Position numbers and translations under genes: made by a program. The notes beneath the pieces were generated by a model that was not told the origin of the DNA, did no database searches, and was given only the letters and a program-made list of their open reading frames with translations. Source: Liopterus haemorrhoidalis (taxonomy: Eukaryota > Arthropoda > Insecta > Coleoptera > Dytiscidae). From it: 64,000 bases of DNA. Location of the stretch: positions 41,816,250-41,880,249 of the forward strand of contig OZ020616.1 of NCBI GenBank assembly GCA_963971575.1, in the 5' to 3' direction. Shown here piece after piece: positions 33,731 through 44,923 of this stretch; position 1 is the first letter of the stretch; each line of letters starts with the position of its first letter.

Positions 33731-33920
33731 GGACCCCAAAGAGTTGTGTTTGTTTTGTTTGACTCTGGATGGTCAGGGACCTCAAGGAGTTCAGAGGAAC
33801 TCTGGATGGTCAGGGACTTCAAGGAGATGTGTTTGTTTTGTTCAACGCTGAATGTTCAAGGACCTCAAGGAGTTCAGTGAAACTCTGGATGGTCAGGAAC
33901 CTCAAGGAGACGGTAAAAAC
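33721..33920 (+). repeat. minisatellite with two alternating unit types
   Basis: Units start GGATGGTCAGGGACC at 33721, about 33767, 33804, 33850 and 33887. Spacings alternate near 46 and 37 bp, because one unit type ends ATGTGTTTGTTTTGTT and the other GAGTTCAG(A/T)G(G/A)AACTCT. This gives an ~83-bp higher-order period repeated about 2.4 times. Confidence 0.8.
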
Positions 33921-34554
33921 TAACATTATGTGTTCGTTTACTCTGTTTTATTTTGCAGTTATTAAATTCTGAAGATCCTGCGAGGACGTGCCAGGAGCAG
34001 GACGGCCGTGTTACGATAATAAGTTGTTTTATTTTTCAGTTATTTTGAGTAAATAAAGTTAAATAAAATAAATTTCACTAATGTATCAAAAACTTCATAA
34101 ATAAAATATGGTAGGACATAATCCTACCGTCCTTTTAAAAGGACGGTGGCTTTATTCATTGAAAATCGTTTGCCGGTTTCAACAAAATTTAAGTTTTTGA
34201 GGTTATTAGTATATAAAAATATACAACCTAACATAAAATGTATTTTATAATTTTAAAATTTAAAAATAATAATAAAATAACTTTCCTAGAAGTAACCATT
34301 GTCAATGCTCATAAAACGTAAGCGATTGAAACGCCAATAAAATTTACAAAAATGACAACAATTGTTTGAAACTTGCTATAAATGATGTTACATAAACACA
34401 GTGATCATAACTTATTACGCCATCACAAATTATTTGTTTTTACTAATTAATTTAGCGCGATTTTTGAAAATTCTTTTAAAAGGACGGTAGGTTTAAATGG
34501 GTTAATGTACTTGTTCAATAAATTTATATGAATATGAATAAACAATAAATTTCA

Positions 34555-35145
34555 TCGGAGAAGTTAAAGGAATACGCTGAACAAAACAGGCGATATATCA
34601 TTTGCACCGATTCCCTCACCGTGGCCCAAAATCTATCAAAGAGCCACCGTAACAACTACTTCATACAGAAAACACAAGAAAACTTAATTCTTTGGATCCC
34701 ATCCCACAAAGGAATTACCGGTAACGAGCAAGCAGATGTCGCAGTCAAAGTATTACTTGATCTCGAAATAACAAATATCGCCACTACAACAGAAGATTTC
34801 CAAACCGAGATCAAAAAGAAAATAATCACAGAGTGGAACCAAGAATAGAGAAACAGCCCCCCAAATACAAACAAACTCAAAAGAAAAAATTTCAAAATGG
34901 CCAACAGTTGGAAGTAGAAGAGACCAAGTAGTAATCACCAGGACACGAATTGGACATTCACTATACACACACAAACACATATTTCTACATGAAAACCCAC
35001 CTACCTGTGACACCTGCTACACGCAAATCACAATTGAACACATCATCACACAATGCACGAAATTCACTCAACAAAGACTAAAACACAACATTCCACATAC
35101 AATTAACGAGGCCCTATCGCATATTAAACATATTTGATACTTCTT
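34555..35145 (+). mobile_element. LINE fragment: RNase H end and C-terminal zinc knuckle
   Basis: Plus strand: YIICTDSLTVAQNLSKS (RNase H Asp), LILWIPSHKGITGNEQADVA (His and GNE-AD motif), then after a frame change RTRIGHSLYTHKHIFLHENP, PTCDTCYTQITIEHIITQC, the C-x2-C...H-x4-C knuckle of Jockey/I-group ORF2. 5'-truncated. The 3' part (35145-35250) is non-coding tail. The lineage differs from the LINE at 12.9-14.2 kb. Confidence 0.7.
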
Positions 35146-35249
35146 ATAAAATGTAACTAATCTAAATATACTGTTCTGTGGTTTTGCACCATTGCTCCAA
35201 TGGCATTTACAATTCTTTCCATTGATCCCAATGATGATGTGATCCTACA

Positions 35250-35600
35250 GTCAATATTCTCGAAGTATTTCTAATTTATTTAATTTCAAAATTATTATTA
35301 AAATTTTGTAAGACTTCTGGCATTTCTATTCAGAATAATTCCCTGTTACAAGGCTATTCTGAATGTTACAATATGTAAAAATTTCAAAATAGCCCGCCAG
35401 CTTATTTTCGAAAATGTGGAATAAAAAACATATCCGCATAGGGGAGGGTACAGTATGCATAGGAGATAGGAAGTGACTATCGACAAGTTACAGAATAGAC
35501 AACCAAATCGCTCCAACACAGTATATTATATTAAATTATCTATTTGTTCCGGTCACCAGATATGACAAAAATAACTGTACAGTTTTATTTCTCGCACCTC
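35250..35600. other. intergenic DNA, nothing recognised
   Basis: No frame or repeat is recognised. Confidence 0.4.
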
Positions 35601-35606
35601 CATATA

Positions 35607-36892
35607 CCAGGTCTACAAGTATGAAATGCGGATTTTTTTCAAACTTGCCGCGCAAACAGAGTGTATAGTTCAAAGTTTTAACACATATGGCGTTTTGTTA
35701 AGTTATCATTAAGTGTCAAATGCGTATAGGTTAAAATTTGAAAAGTGATCATATAGTTTTGTTTTACTGTGTTAAAAATGTCAAATTTTGTGCCAAATAA
35801 AGAGCATTCGCGGACAGTACTACTGTTTTGTTTTCATTTGAAAAAAACTGCTGCTGAATCATACCGACTGCTTCGAGAAGCTTATGGTGAATATGCTCTA
35901 TCGCAAGATACGTGTGAACGATGGTTTCGGCGTTTCAAAAGTGGTGACTTTGATCTTACAGACAAAGAACATGGAAAACCTCCAAAAAAATATGAAGATA
36001 CAAAATTGGAAACATTGCTACAAAAAGACGATAGTCAATCACATAAACAACTAGCACAGCAGTTCGGCGTTAGTCAACAAGCTGTTTCCAATCGCCTACG
36101 AGAGATGGGTAAGATCCAGAAAGTCGGCAGATGGGTTTCACATGCATTGAATGAGAGGCAGATGGAAAAACGCAAAAACACTTGTGAAATTTTGCTTGCA
36201 CGATACAAAAGAAAGTCTTTTTTGCATCGTATCATTACTGGCGATGAAAAATGGATTTATATTGAAAATCCCAAACGCAAAAAGTCATGGGTGAACCCAG
36301 GCTCACCATCCACATCAACTGCAAGACCGAATCGCTTTGGCAAAAAGACAATGCTCTGTACTTGGTGGGACCAAAAGGGTATGGTCTATTATGAATTGTT
36401 AAAACCTGGTGAAACAGTTAATACCCAACGCTACCAACAACAACTGATCGAATTGAACCATTCGCTACTCATAAAACGCCCAGAATACGAAAGAAGACAG
36501 CACAAGGTAATCTTTCTTCTCGATAACGCTCAATCACATAAGGCAAAAGCAGTTTGCAACACATTGGAGGCACTCAAGTGGGAAGTGCTACCCCATGCCG
36601 CTTACTTACCAGACTTGGCCCCTTCAGATTACCACTTGTTCGCATCGATGGGACACGCACTTGCCGAGAAGCACTGTTGTTCATATTAAAATGTGAAAGA
36701 ATGGCCAGATGAATGGTTTGCGGGGAAAGGGGAAGAGTTCTACTGGCGAGGTATTCACAAATTGCCTGAAAGATGGGGAAAATGTATAACTTCTAATGGA
36801 GCATACTTTGAATAAATAAACTTTTACTGTTCTTTTGAGTTTAATGTGTTTTATTTAAAAAAAAAATCCGCATTTCATACTTGTAGACCTGG
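35607..36892 (+). mobile_element. Mos1-type mariner, full length
   Basis: Ends CCAGGTCTACAAGTATGAAA (inverted at 36873-36892) flanked by TA. At 1286 bp it has the length I recall for Drosophila Mos1, and the termini are close to Mos1's. The orientation is plus. A degenerate minus-strand relative lies at 24889-26135. Confidence 0.93.
35778..36815 (+). pseudogene. Mos1-type mariner transposase, one nonsense codon
   Basis: The frame from MSNFVPNK (35778) to the stop at 36813 is 346 codons including the stop, the expected 345-residue mariner transposase. It is colinear throughout: N-terminal paired-like HTHs (to about residue 110), linker WVSHAL (Mos1 type WVPHEL), TGDEKW (first Asp), FGKKTMLCTWWDQ, LLDNAQSH (second Asp; His before it changed to Leu), LPDLAPSDYHLF (third Asp), and WPDEWFAGKGEEFYWRG near the end. 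The only visible break is TAA at 36687-36689, where relatives have a Glu codon, followed by about 41 further open codons. The start at 35778 is chosen because relatives begin there. Confidence 0.9.
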
Positions 36893-36909
36893 TATACCGG
36901 AAAAGCGTG

Positions 36910-37087
36910 CCTGTTCAGGGATAAAGCCAGGTTTATAATAGATTGCTATGGATACATAAGCATAAAAATTATACTATGCTCTTTGTTCTGTTTATTACAA
37001 ACAGATGTTTTGAAAGGTTAAATCCTTTGTTCCAACCTTATGCGTTATGTTATGGGTTTATTATAAACCAGGCTTAATTCACAGGTA
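36910..37087. mobile_element. small palindromic MITE
   Basis: AAGCCAGGTTTATAATA (36925) is inverted as TATTATAAACCAGGCTT (37056-37072), and outer CCTGTTCAGG/TTCACAGG also pair partly. The centre contains CATAAGCATA and TATGCGTTATG. About 178 bp, no coding. Superfamily unknown. Confidence 0.45.
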
Positions 37088-37089
37088 TG

Positions 37090-37975
37090 CCTTACAGACT
37101 TTAAGCATATGAGAGATTCTTACTAATACTCACTTAAGTAACACGAATCTGCTACGAAGAGAAACGTAGCGATAAAGTTGACTGAAAATATATTACTTAA
37201 TCTCCCTTAAATCTCGATGTCAGTATAAGTTAATCCTGATTGTAGAAATAGAGTTTTAATAAATCATGTTTGACTATCAGAAGATCATTTTATTCGATGA
37301 TAACAATGTATCAAAAGCCATAATTTAAAGAATTGAATATCTCGAAATTTTTAGTGGTTCATGCACGTTCTGCATTTTTATTGCATGCAATATTCAAATA
37401 ACAATAAAAAAGTCATCATTTTAAAATACAGTGCTAAAAATATAAGTTGGTTTGATCGCTTATAAAATGGGGCAGTAAATTTTTAAGGCCCCCCTGAATA
37501 CTGAAAGATCTATCGAAATTGTTTTGAGTTATCTCGGAAAGCTATGAAAATAATAAGTTTATGTGTTAGTGGCAACATAAATGGCATAAAAGAGCATTTG
37601 TTTCATATTTTTATTTATTTTGTTGTGGAAGTTATGGCTTACATTTTTCTTGAAAGGGATATTTTTCAGAAAACAATATATACTGAAAATTCTTTTTCTT
37701 TATGTACAAATATATGTTGAAAATATTGTCGAGTTTGACAAATTTTGATATTTTTCATCCTATAATATATTTCATTTCTTAATACGTTACTAAATCTGGT
37801 GACTTGGTGACTGTTAAGTTGTAAATAGAACCATGTGAACTTGTAAATCTGGTTCTTAAAATTTTGGTTACGTTTTATTGTATAAGGTTATATTCATTTA
37901 AAAAATACAAAGGTCAGATTGTCATTAATATATTTTCAACTGTGCCATTTCGGAATTACCACTCTTAAGATATCG
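37090..37975. other. AT-rich intergenic DNA, nothing recognised
   Basis: No gene or repeat recognised. Confidence 0.4.
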
Positions 37976-37984
37976 TCTGTTTCT

Positions 37985-38156
37985 CTGATGTAAACGAAAC
38001 TAGATTTTGAATTCTAGTAACTGTTAATGTTTAATTGAAGTTTTTGATCATTTTGTTTAGCAAAAACCAACTTCAAACATTAAAAAATTAGCTCGTGACA
38101 ACTTAAGATTAAAAAATTAAAATTCCATTCGGTTCCGCTTAAAGGTTTGGAATAGC
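37985..38156. mobile_element. TA-flanked MITE, GGCTATTCC family, short copy
   Basis: GAATTCTAGTAACTGTTAAT, AATTGAAGTTTTTGATCATT and the end GGTTCCGCTTAAAGGTTTGG AATAGCG match the copies at 6.4, 31 and 38.2 kb. The left terminus is degraded. It lies immediately left of another copy (38162). Confidence 0.5.
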
Positions 38157-38161
38157 GTATA

Positions 38162-38547
38162 TAGGCTATTACAAACGATTAGGCGGAACTAGATTTTGCA
38201 ATCTAGTTTTTTCATCGTTTGAATCGTTCTTTTTGGCCGTTTTGTTTAAGCTTTGTAAATCATACTTACAATAAACATTTTTTGGTTAAGGTTAATATCA
38301 TTTTAAAATGTTATTTAAAAAAAAATGTCATTCTTAATACAAATTTCCCATTTATTTATTTTTTTGTTATTAAAATATTTGTAAAAATTATTTTATTTTT
38401 GACATATGACCTATGTTTCCATAGTTTCACTGTCGGAATTTTAAATGTCCACATACCAACCGTCAAACATGAAATAATCCAAGCAAGCTCCCTTCTCGTG
38501 ACAACTTAAAAAATTAAAAGCTCCGCCTAAACGTTTGGAATAGCCTG
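38162..38547. mobile_element. TA-flanked MITE, GGCTATTCC family
   Basis: Ends TAGGCTATTACAAACGATTA and CTAAACGTTTGGAATAGCCT are inverted over ~28 bp (AGGCGGA(A/G)CT included), with TA on both sides. 386 bp, non-coding. Confidence 0.65.
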
Positions 38548-38689
38548 TAATACTATAAATATACAACTTAATAAATGAACTTTCCCTCTTAGTTCAGTAT
38601 TACAAAATGAAACATATTATATCTAATTTTGTAATACGTAACTTAGAGGGAAACTTTATTTTTTTATGTTGTAATTTTTATTTATTTTC

Positions 38690-39240
38690 AGATTAACCCC
38701 CTAGGTTACAAGGTGTGGAACAAGAATTTTTGTAGCATATTTTTGGCAAATCGTGTTAAACGAAAGTTTAACATGATTTCTTTAGAAATAATCATAAATA
38801 CTTTTCGTTCCTCAATCTACGTCTTAAAAATAATTATTAGTTTCAAGCACACAAGAAATTCGATATTATTTGACAAATTGATCTGATCATAAATTCTTGT
38901 TGAATTATTCCGGTTGCTATCACTGTACATTGTTGAGATTTTTTCAGATTTTTAAACCAATCCGTATGGGTTAGAGAGTGCGGGGTCAAAAGTAAGACAC
39001 AAATTTAGCGAAAATCCAATAAAAAAATATTTTTCAAAAATAAAAAATTGTATGTTTATCCATGCATTAAGGGGTCTTATTCATACCAAATTCAAAATTT
39101 TAATAAATAATTATTTCTTTCTTTGAATATTTGTTATATTTTTCCAGCAATGTGTTTTTTTTTTTTTGAACTTTTAATAGTTTTCCTACATGTGGGTCAA
39201 AAACCTTATATACTAAGTTTTGGAATGTTATAAATCCCGC
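38690..39240 (-). mobile_element. old, strongly diverged HINE relative
   Basis: 38883-39220 follows the HINE interior in the same order: CTGATCATAAATTCTTGTTG, TATTCCGGTT, TTTTTCAGATTTTTAAACCA, a TGCGGGGTCAAAA block, ATCCATGCATTAAGGGGTCT and TTTTCCTACATGTGGGTCAA. Identity is much lower than among the other copies. A partial duplicate of the TTACAAGGTGTGGAACAAGA segment lies just upstream (38700). No hairpin or microsatellite remains. Confidence 0.55.
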
Positions 39241-39261
39241 ATAATTAGTTTTAAATAAAGT

Positions 39262-39595
39262 AAAGGTAATTACAGTAGCGTAGTGGTCAAATCACTCGCT
39301 TTGTAAGTGTGGGATCGTGGGATCAATGCCCCGTACGGGCAAAAGATTTTCATAAAAAAAATCTTAGCCGTAGCAACTGTAGACACACTCCTCCTTCCTT
39401 TAAATAAATACCTGTAGCTCTGAATTAAAACTCGGGAATATGGGGCGTGCTTAAGAGGGCACATAAAGCCGGTGGTCTCGGCTACTATAGAAAGTAGTCG
39501 TTGGGTTATGCTAGAGAGCCCTACTCATGACTTGAAAATCTCTGACTTTCAGGCATTATGCCATACGATAAAATAATAAAAAATAAAGTAAATCA
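39262..39595 (+). mobile_element. tRNA-derived SINE
   Basis: A box TAGCGTAGTGGTCAA (39276) and degenerate B box GGGATCAATGCCCC (39315-39328) head a ~250-bp body. It includes CTCCTCCTTCCTTTAAATAA, GGGGCGTGCTTAAGAGGGCA, ATTATGCCATACGATAAAAT and an AATAATAAAAAATAAAG tail. Layout fits an insect tRNA-SINE with a Core-like body. Confidence 0.55.
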
Positions 39596-39598
39596 TTA

Positions 39599-39797
39599 GG
39601 GCCGGATCTAAAGTGTGGCGTGCGAGGCACTCACGTCGGGCGCAGAGTTGGTAAGGGCACAAGCAAGAGGAACAAGAATTACGCCTTCTTTTTTTTGGTC
39701 ATCACTGCGATCCGTCTTACTTTTTTATTTAGTTAAGGATAGGGGGGCAAGACTGATACTTTACCTCGGGTGCAGAAATACTTTTGTCCGGCTCAGT
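39599..39797. mobile_element. possible small TIR element (GGGCCGG ends)
   Basis: TAGGGCCGGATCTAAAGT at the left and ACTTTTGTCCGGCTCAGT at the right are imperfectly inverted. GC-richer interior with GTCGGGCGCAG and CTCGGGTGCAG. No clear duplication. Confidence 0.35.
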
Positions 39798-40147
39798 ATA
39801 TTATTTCTCAATGTCGCATCCGAATCTTTTCTTAAAACTAGTCATTTGTATAATAAGGGTATCGGAGGCTATTAGTCGCTAATTATTACATAACTACATC
39901 GCAACTTTCTGGAACGGTAACTAAAGTTGGAATATTTCTAATGATATGGTAAACATTAGTCATCATCTTTAATGCAACAGCCCGAGGTGAGTGTAGGCCT
40001 CCTGTTTTCAGGTTGCACGACCATGTTTTCAATCTGTGTACATTCAGGAGTAATATTACGTCCATTTTTTAACATACACATAAAGTCACCTACAGTTTAT
40101 AGCCGGTGGTGTATGGCTAAACAAAACCTGTAATTTGTATAAATATT

Positions 40148-40988
40148 AGGTCGTCAAGGATGAAATTGGTAGAAAAAAAGGCAAAGTTGGTTGATAACTT
40201 ACAAATATAAGGATTTATTTTATTCATCAAAGTATGCACCCATATTGTCTATACACTTTTGCCATTTAAGCGGCAGGTTGTTCAGGCCGGTGGTATGAAA
40301 CCCTGGCGGGCGAGAGTCAATGAATTCCTAGAAGGCCAGTTTTACAGCATTGTCGGTTTTCCTATTAAAAAGTTGTCCAAATTGCGGAAGAAGCGGTAGT
40401 CAGTGGGAGCTAGGTCTGGTGAGTATGGAGGATGATGAAGAAGTTCCAACTCCATTTCTTGCAGTTTTGTCACATTCATTTGTGCAGTGTGTGGTCTAGT
40501 GTTATCATGCAATAAGATAGGAGACGATCTGTTGACCAATCTAGGCTGTTTTTCTTTAAGTTTTTGTATCATTTCGTCCAGTTGGTTGCAGTACATTTCT
40601 GCTGTGATCGATGAACCCGTTTTTTTTTGTTTGGTTTTTTAGTTACCTGTTCGAAATTTGGCGAACCAATTTGAAATTGTCTGCTGCGTAGTAACATTAG
40701 AGCCAAATACACTATTAATGTTTCGCGCGGTCTGCGATGCTGTAGTTCCACGTACGAACTCATACTTCATAATAGTGCGAATTTCCGACCGTTCCATTTT
40801 CAACAATTTATTAATTTTTAAAAAAAGTTTTTGATATTTTTTATAGCATACAATGATTTCTTTAAACAGACGAGATGTGTAACTTTCCAAAAAGAAAAAA
40901 ACTGATAAACCTAAAATATTAAGCCAATGTCAAATAATAAGCTGTTAAAGTTGGCATTATTAACGACAAATTTCATCCTTGACGACCT
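40148..40988 (-). mobile_element. mariner deletion derivative, GGTCGTCAAGGATGAAAT ends
   Basis: Inverted ends AGGTCGTCAAGGATGAAATT and AAATTTCATCCTTGACGACC; TA on the left, TG (mutated) on the right. 841 bp. Lineage differs from all other mariners in this window. Confidence 0.8.
40155..40798 (-). pseudogene. mariner transposase pseudogene with internal deletion
   Basis: Minus strand: MERSEIRTIMKYEFVRGTTA start at 40798, SNWFAKFRTGN, then a jump to GSSITAEMYCNQLDEMIQKL, ILLHDNTRPHTAQ (second Asp), PPYSPDLAPTDYRFF (third Asp), NFLIGKPTM and a frame-broken C terminus near 40160. Missing are the second HTH and the first catalytic Asp. Confidence 0.75.
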
Positions 40989-40994
40989 GTATTT

Positions 40995-42050
40995 TTTAAA
41001 CAACTTATTTATCCTTGCTTAGCGTTAAACAAGATGTACAAACGATTTAACGCTTGCCTTTATTACAAACAAATAATACATTACATTGATAAACATTATT
41101 AAAAAGAAAGATATAAAATGCCAGAGTAAACAACAAAAATATTTGAAAACTGTAAAAGCCTCAGAGTAGTGAAAGACTTATTAGCACCACAGTACCTTCT
41201 TCAATTCTGTGTGAATTTTATAACATCATACTTTTATAGTTGGAAATCTTGTTGTCTCTCCTTTATTTTCATATCTTCATGGATAATTCTTCAAGAACAA
41301 AGAGCTGCTGTCAAAATTTCCATCCTTTTATTTCTGCTAGGATTTTAGTATGATGGCTAACCAACCAAGTCATTTTAGAAAATACGCAAGGGGGAAAAGA
41401 AAATAAGTTTGTTATTTGTTTGCTTCCACTCAGGTTTAATTTTACGCCCTTTTGACAGCAGAGAGTAAATTTTGTAGGTAAATTTCATCAACCAATCAAA
41501 ACAGCGTTCTATGAAATTCCATTACGCCACTTTGGAATAAGATATTTTTAGCCAATGATAAGGGTATTACTGAAATGTAATTTAATATTTTTTAGGGATT
41601 GTGTTGGTGTAAAAATTATAGGGATATGATTTAGGAAGGAAATAAAAATCTGATTAGAAATTTTAGCTTGAATAGGCTTTCGAATTTCTACGTATATACT
41701 GGTATACGAATTTCTTGGTATATATTTAAATATACATGATATATATTTAACATGGGGAAAATGTGATCGGTGTGTATATTTTATTCAATCAATAATCTGT
41801 TTAACACGGTGGTTTGAGGTTTATTGAAACGCAAACTCTCAGAGAAGTTATTTACAAATCTGATGTGTGTAACAAAGCATTTTACAGCTACCGTTAACAT
41901 GTTCAAATTATTAACAAATAGTTTTGGATGTTAATGCAATTATGAATATCGAGCCCATGAAGCTCTCAAAACCAAGACAAAATACATTTACCAGTCGAAA
42001 ATAAATTATTATCATTTTCATAACACAAAAACAGTCAAACAGAAACTTAA
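40995..42050. other. AT-rich intergenic DNA with one short inverted repeat
   Basis: CTGCTGTCAAAA (41302) and TTTTGACAGCAG (41450-41461) could mark a ~160-bp MITE, but nothing else supports it. No coding signal. Confidence 0.35.
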
Positions 42051-42055
42051 GCTTG

Positions 42056-42720
42056 CATGAGGGGTTGATAAGTCAGTGACTTTGATAAGAGATGGCGCTC
42101 AGAATCGCAAGATCTGTGAACTAATACAGTTCTAATAGCGTTTGAAAGCGGATAAGTTTGTGCTTATTTGCTATAATGGAAAAAGTGAATTCCGTGTTTT
42201 GATAAAGCACTACTTTTTAGGAGCAAAAACCATTAAGGAAACTGAATCAAAGCTAAACAAATATTATGAGAACTCCGTCGCATGGAATGTTTCATAAGTG
42301 ACAACTGAAGAGATAGGCAATAAAATTCGTGATATCGTGTTGACCGCTGATTAAAGATACGCGTGATAGCCAAGATGGTAAACATCTGAGATGAAGGTGA
42401 GTGTCATATCTTGCACGAATATTTGGGGCAAGAAAAAGCTGTCGGCAAGCTGGGTGCCAACAATGTTTGCTTACAATGCACCAGAACACTCGTCCGCAAT
42501 TGCTATTATCCAGATTTGCTGTCTGCGACTTCTTTCTCTTTCCAAACAATGAGAAATGGCTTGCATTGTACAAGGAGATCATCGCTGAAGCACAAGCCTA
42601 TTTTGCAAGTGTAAGAAATTTGCTTTTTTGGAAGGCTTAAGGAAGTTATAATATCGTTGGGCAAAATGTATCAAACGACAAATTAGTGATTTAAAAGAAA
42701 TAACTATTTCGAAATATATT
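42056..42720 (+). pseudogene. mariner relic related to that at 14.9-17.7 kb
   Basis: Starts GGGGTTGATAAGTCAGTGAC with GACTTTGATAAGAGATGGCG, then MEKVNSVF/DKALLFRSKNH-type N terminus (frame broken; KSEFRVLIKHYFLRAKTIKE in another frame, 42180-42240), KYYENSVAWNVS, and after a large deletion a C-terminal block around 42480-42660 (QNTRPQLLLSRF...DFFLFPNNE, EIIAEAQAYFASVRNLLF). All catalytic residues but the decayed last block are gone. Confidence 0.6.
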
Positions 42721-42724
42721 GATG

Positions 42725-44090
42725 GAAGGGAAAGAAACGACGTAATTGGCAATGAGTTCCAACTCTAGAATAGACGATATGGCAGAAAATGTTCCCTAGT
42801 TGTCATTCAAAACTGATTGGACTACTTCAAAGAATGTCCTCAAACACCCTGGTCGATGTTCTTTATAAAGATGTGATTTAAATTAATTGAAAATGTATCT
42901 GTATGGACGTCAAATGTTTACATCTGATTACCTCTTTCCCGTCTGTTTTTTAGAGTGGTCTCTCAGCCTTTCATATGGAACATTCGACATTATGGGAAGG
43001 CAGATTTTTGTGGCTCGTCTTTGGAAGCTTTCCCATAGCTAAATGGGCAAGTCAGATGAAAAGATTTTATTGAAATCTATTTTTAAAAACAGTAACATCA
43101 CCCGATGATGGACAAACATTGATAATGACTCACTATCATATCCTAAGGTATGGACCCAGTTTTTTAGGTACATAGCAATTTTTATTGGCTCTAAAATTAA
43201 GACAGCTAATAGTTTTGCGCAGAAGATATTTTAAGCTTATATTCAGCCAATCGGGTACAAATTTACCTAACTTACTGATCGAGACTTTAAGCTAAACACA
43301 AAAACCGAAATAATATGTATCTATAATATTTAACTTAACCCAACTTAATATTTGTTACGTTTATATATATTCGAGTTTCACCAAGTAAAACTATCAACTA
43401 TTCAATACATTAATATTTGTTGCTTGTTCATAATTGCTCTGTTGTCATTTGCTCAATTTGCCCTTGATATTTTGTCACTGCTCTTCTGTCACCTTTTGTC
43501 ACTGCTGTATGTCACACTTCTTCTTTTGGAATTTCTCTTTTGTAGGTTGTTCTTGGGTGACTTGCTCTTTTGTAAATGCTTTTATGTGACTCATGGTATT
43601 AAAATTCAAAGTTCTCATCAAGATAAACCATCTATTTCGGAATCTAATTCTTCATATACAAGGAGTACATGTTTAGAGAAGATATAGAAAATTTTGTTTC
43701 TATGGATTAATGAGTTATTGTCACCTAAATGGTTATTTTGGAAAAAGCTTAGAATCTTTTTGACCAAATGAATAAGGAAACAGATGGTAATTAAACATTC
43801 TTCACTACTAAAGAATAGATTTCTAGGTTTCAGTTTCGTCCCAAAATTCATAGTGTTAATGTATCTGGGGATAAAATAGAAAACGAATAGGATTTCCCTA
43901 CTTATGTTTTTGGTCTTGGAATCAATATTATAATATAAGATATTTGTTGGGTTCCAGCACAACACCTTATTTGTGGCCTTCTAGCACCATCAGTTATGTC
44001 ACCAGGCCGACAGTATCAATTCCAAGAAGTGACACTGAAGAAAGTGGCTACTAAATTCAATAATAAATAAGCAATAGTTGGTATTTGGCA
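42725..44090. other. intergenic DNA, low-complexity TTTGTCAC-rich patch
   Basis: 43430-43600 repeats words such as TTTGTCACTGCT, TTTGCTC and CTCTTTTGT, giving a hydrophobic chance frame (43352-43687) with no recognised domain. Nothing else is recognised. Confidence 0.4.
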
Positions 44091-44111
44091 ATTCATACAA
44101 ACATCATGGAT

Positions 44112-44275
44112 TTCGGCTTGGGAACCATGTAAGATACCCACTTCAGGCTTAGGAACCTAGAATAAGCTGCCCAATCATTGGCTTGGGAACCGGATAGATA
44201 CCCACACAAGACTTTGGAACCTTACCGAAGAAACCAAACTAGAGGCTTGGGATCCTCAACCAAGAAACCCACCCG
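44112..44275 (+). repeat. degenerate minisatellite, ~32-34 bp unit, about 5 copies
   Basis: GGCTTGGGAACC-like words start at 44115, 44146, 44180, 44211 and 44244 (spacings 31-34), most followed by a GA(T/A)A..A..CCCA(C/A) half. Divergence is considerable, so the array is old. Confidence 0.65.
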
Positions 44276-44923
44276 TGGCTGGTATTGCACGGCTATCGGG
44301 CGTGAACCCTATGGCGATGGGGTTACTGGTTCAAGTTTCTGAACTGGTAGTGACAATGTCACCATGGATCAAAGCAATTTAGGTACTTATAATGCCTGTA
44401 TAAAACAAACAAGATGAAAAATAATGGAATGCATGCGATATTGCGATAGTAGCATGTGATAGAAACGTTCTCAACTTTGTCCCTATTTCTAAGGTCTTAT
44501 ATACCAGGGATGAAAAACCAATTTTACTTTTTTAGGGGGATTAAAACATGCTCTTTCTAATGAAAATACTTTAAAACAGTTTCCAGAAGGTATATTTTTG
44601 TAAAAGTGGGCTAAATATACCCTGTTTTTAGCATTTTCACAAAAATCATCAACTTTACACTCAATTTCTGAACTAATGAAAAATATTAGGAGTGTGAAAT
44701 TTTATATTCGTTAACCTTGTATTGATAAGTTATTATGTGCAAAATTTCACGTTTATCGTACCTTTACTTTCAGAGGTATAAAAAGTCAAACTTTAAAATT
44801 TTTTCGAGTTGCAAATTTTTTAGGCCAAGTTTGATCCAAATTTTCTTCACGGGAATCGCTCATGTAGATTTGTTTATTATTTTGTTTAATAGAGCGCAAA
44901 AAGTTGTATAAGTTGGCAAAGTT

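Larger units (their letters stand above)
33315..34501 (-). mobile_element. piggyBac-like transposon relic
   Basis: TTAA at 33311-33314 and 34502-34505 flank inverted ends CCCATTTAAACCT and AGGTTTAAATGGG. Subterminal AAAGGACGGTAGG boxes occur near 33457 and 34481, and as a perfect palindrome ACCGTCCTTTTAAAAGGACGGT minus the last two bases of the 20-base limit at 34126-34147. 1187 bp; coding region reduced to a C-terminal remnant and invaded by a minisatellite. Confidence 0.75.

Noticed and set aside
41302..41461. MITE with CTGCTGTCAAAA ends
   Set aside because: Only a 12-bp inverted repeat, no flanking duplication and no second copy in the window.
43352..43687. Membrane protein gene (111-codon hydrophobic frame)
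   Set aside because: Hydrophobicity comes from T-rich low-complexity repeats; no start context, domain or partner exon.
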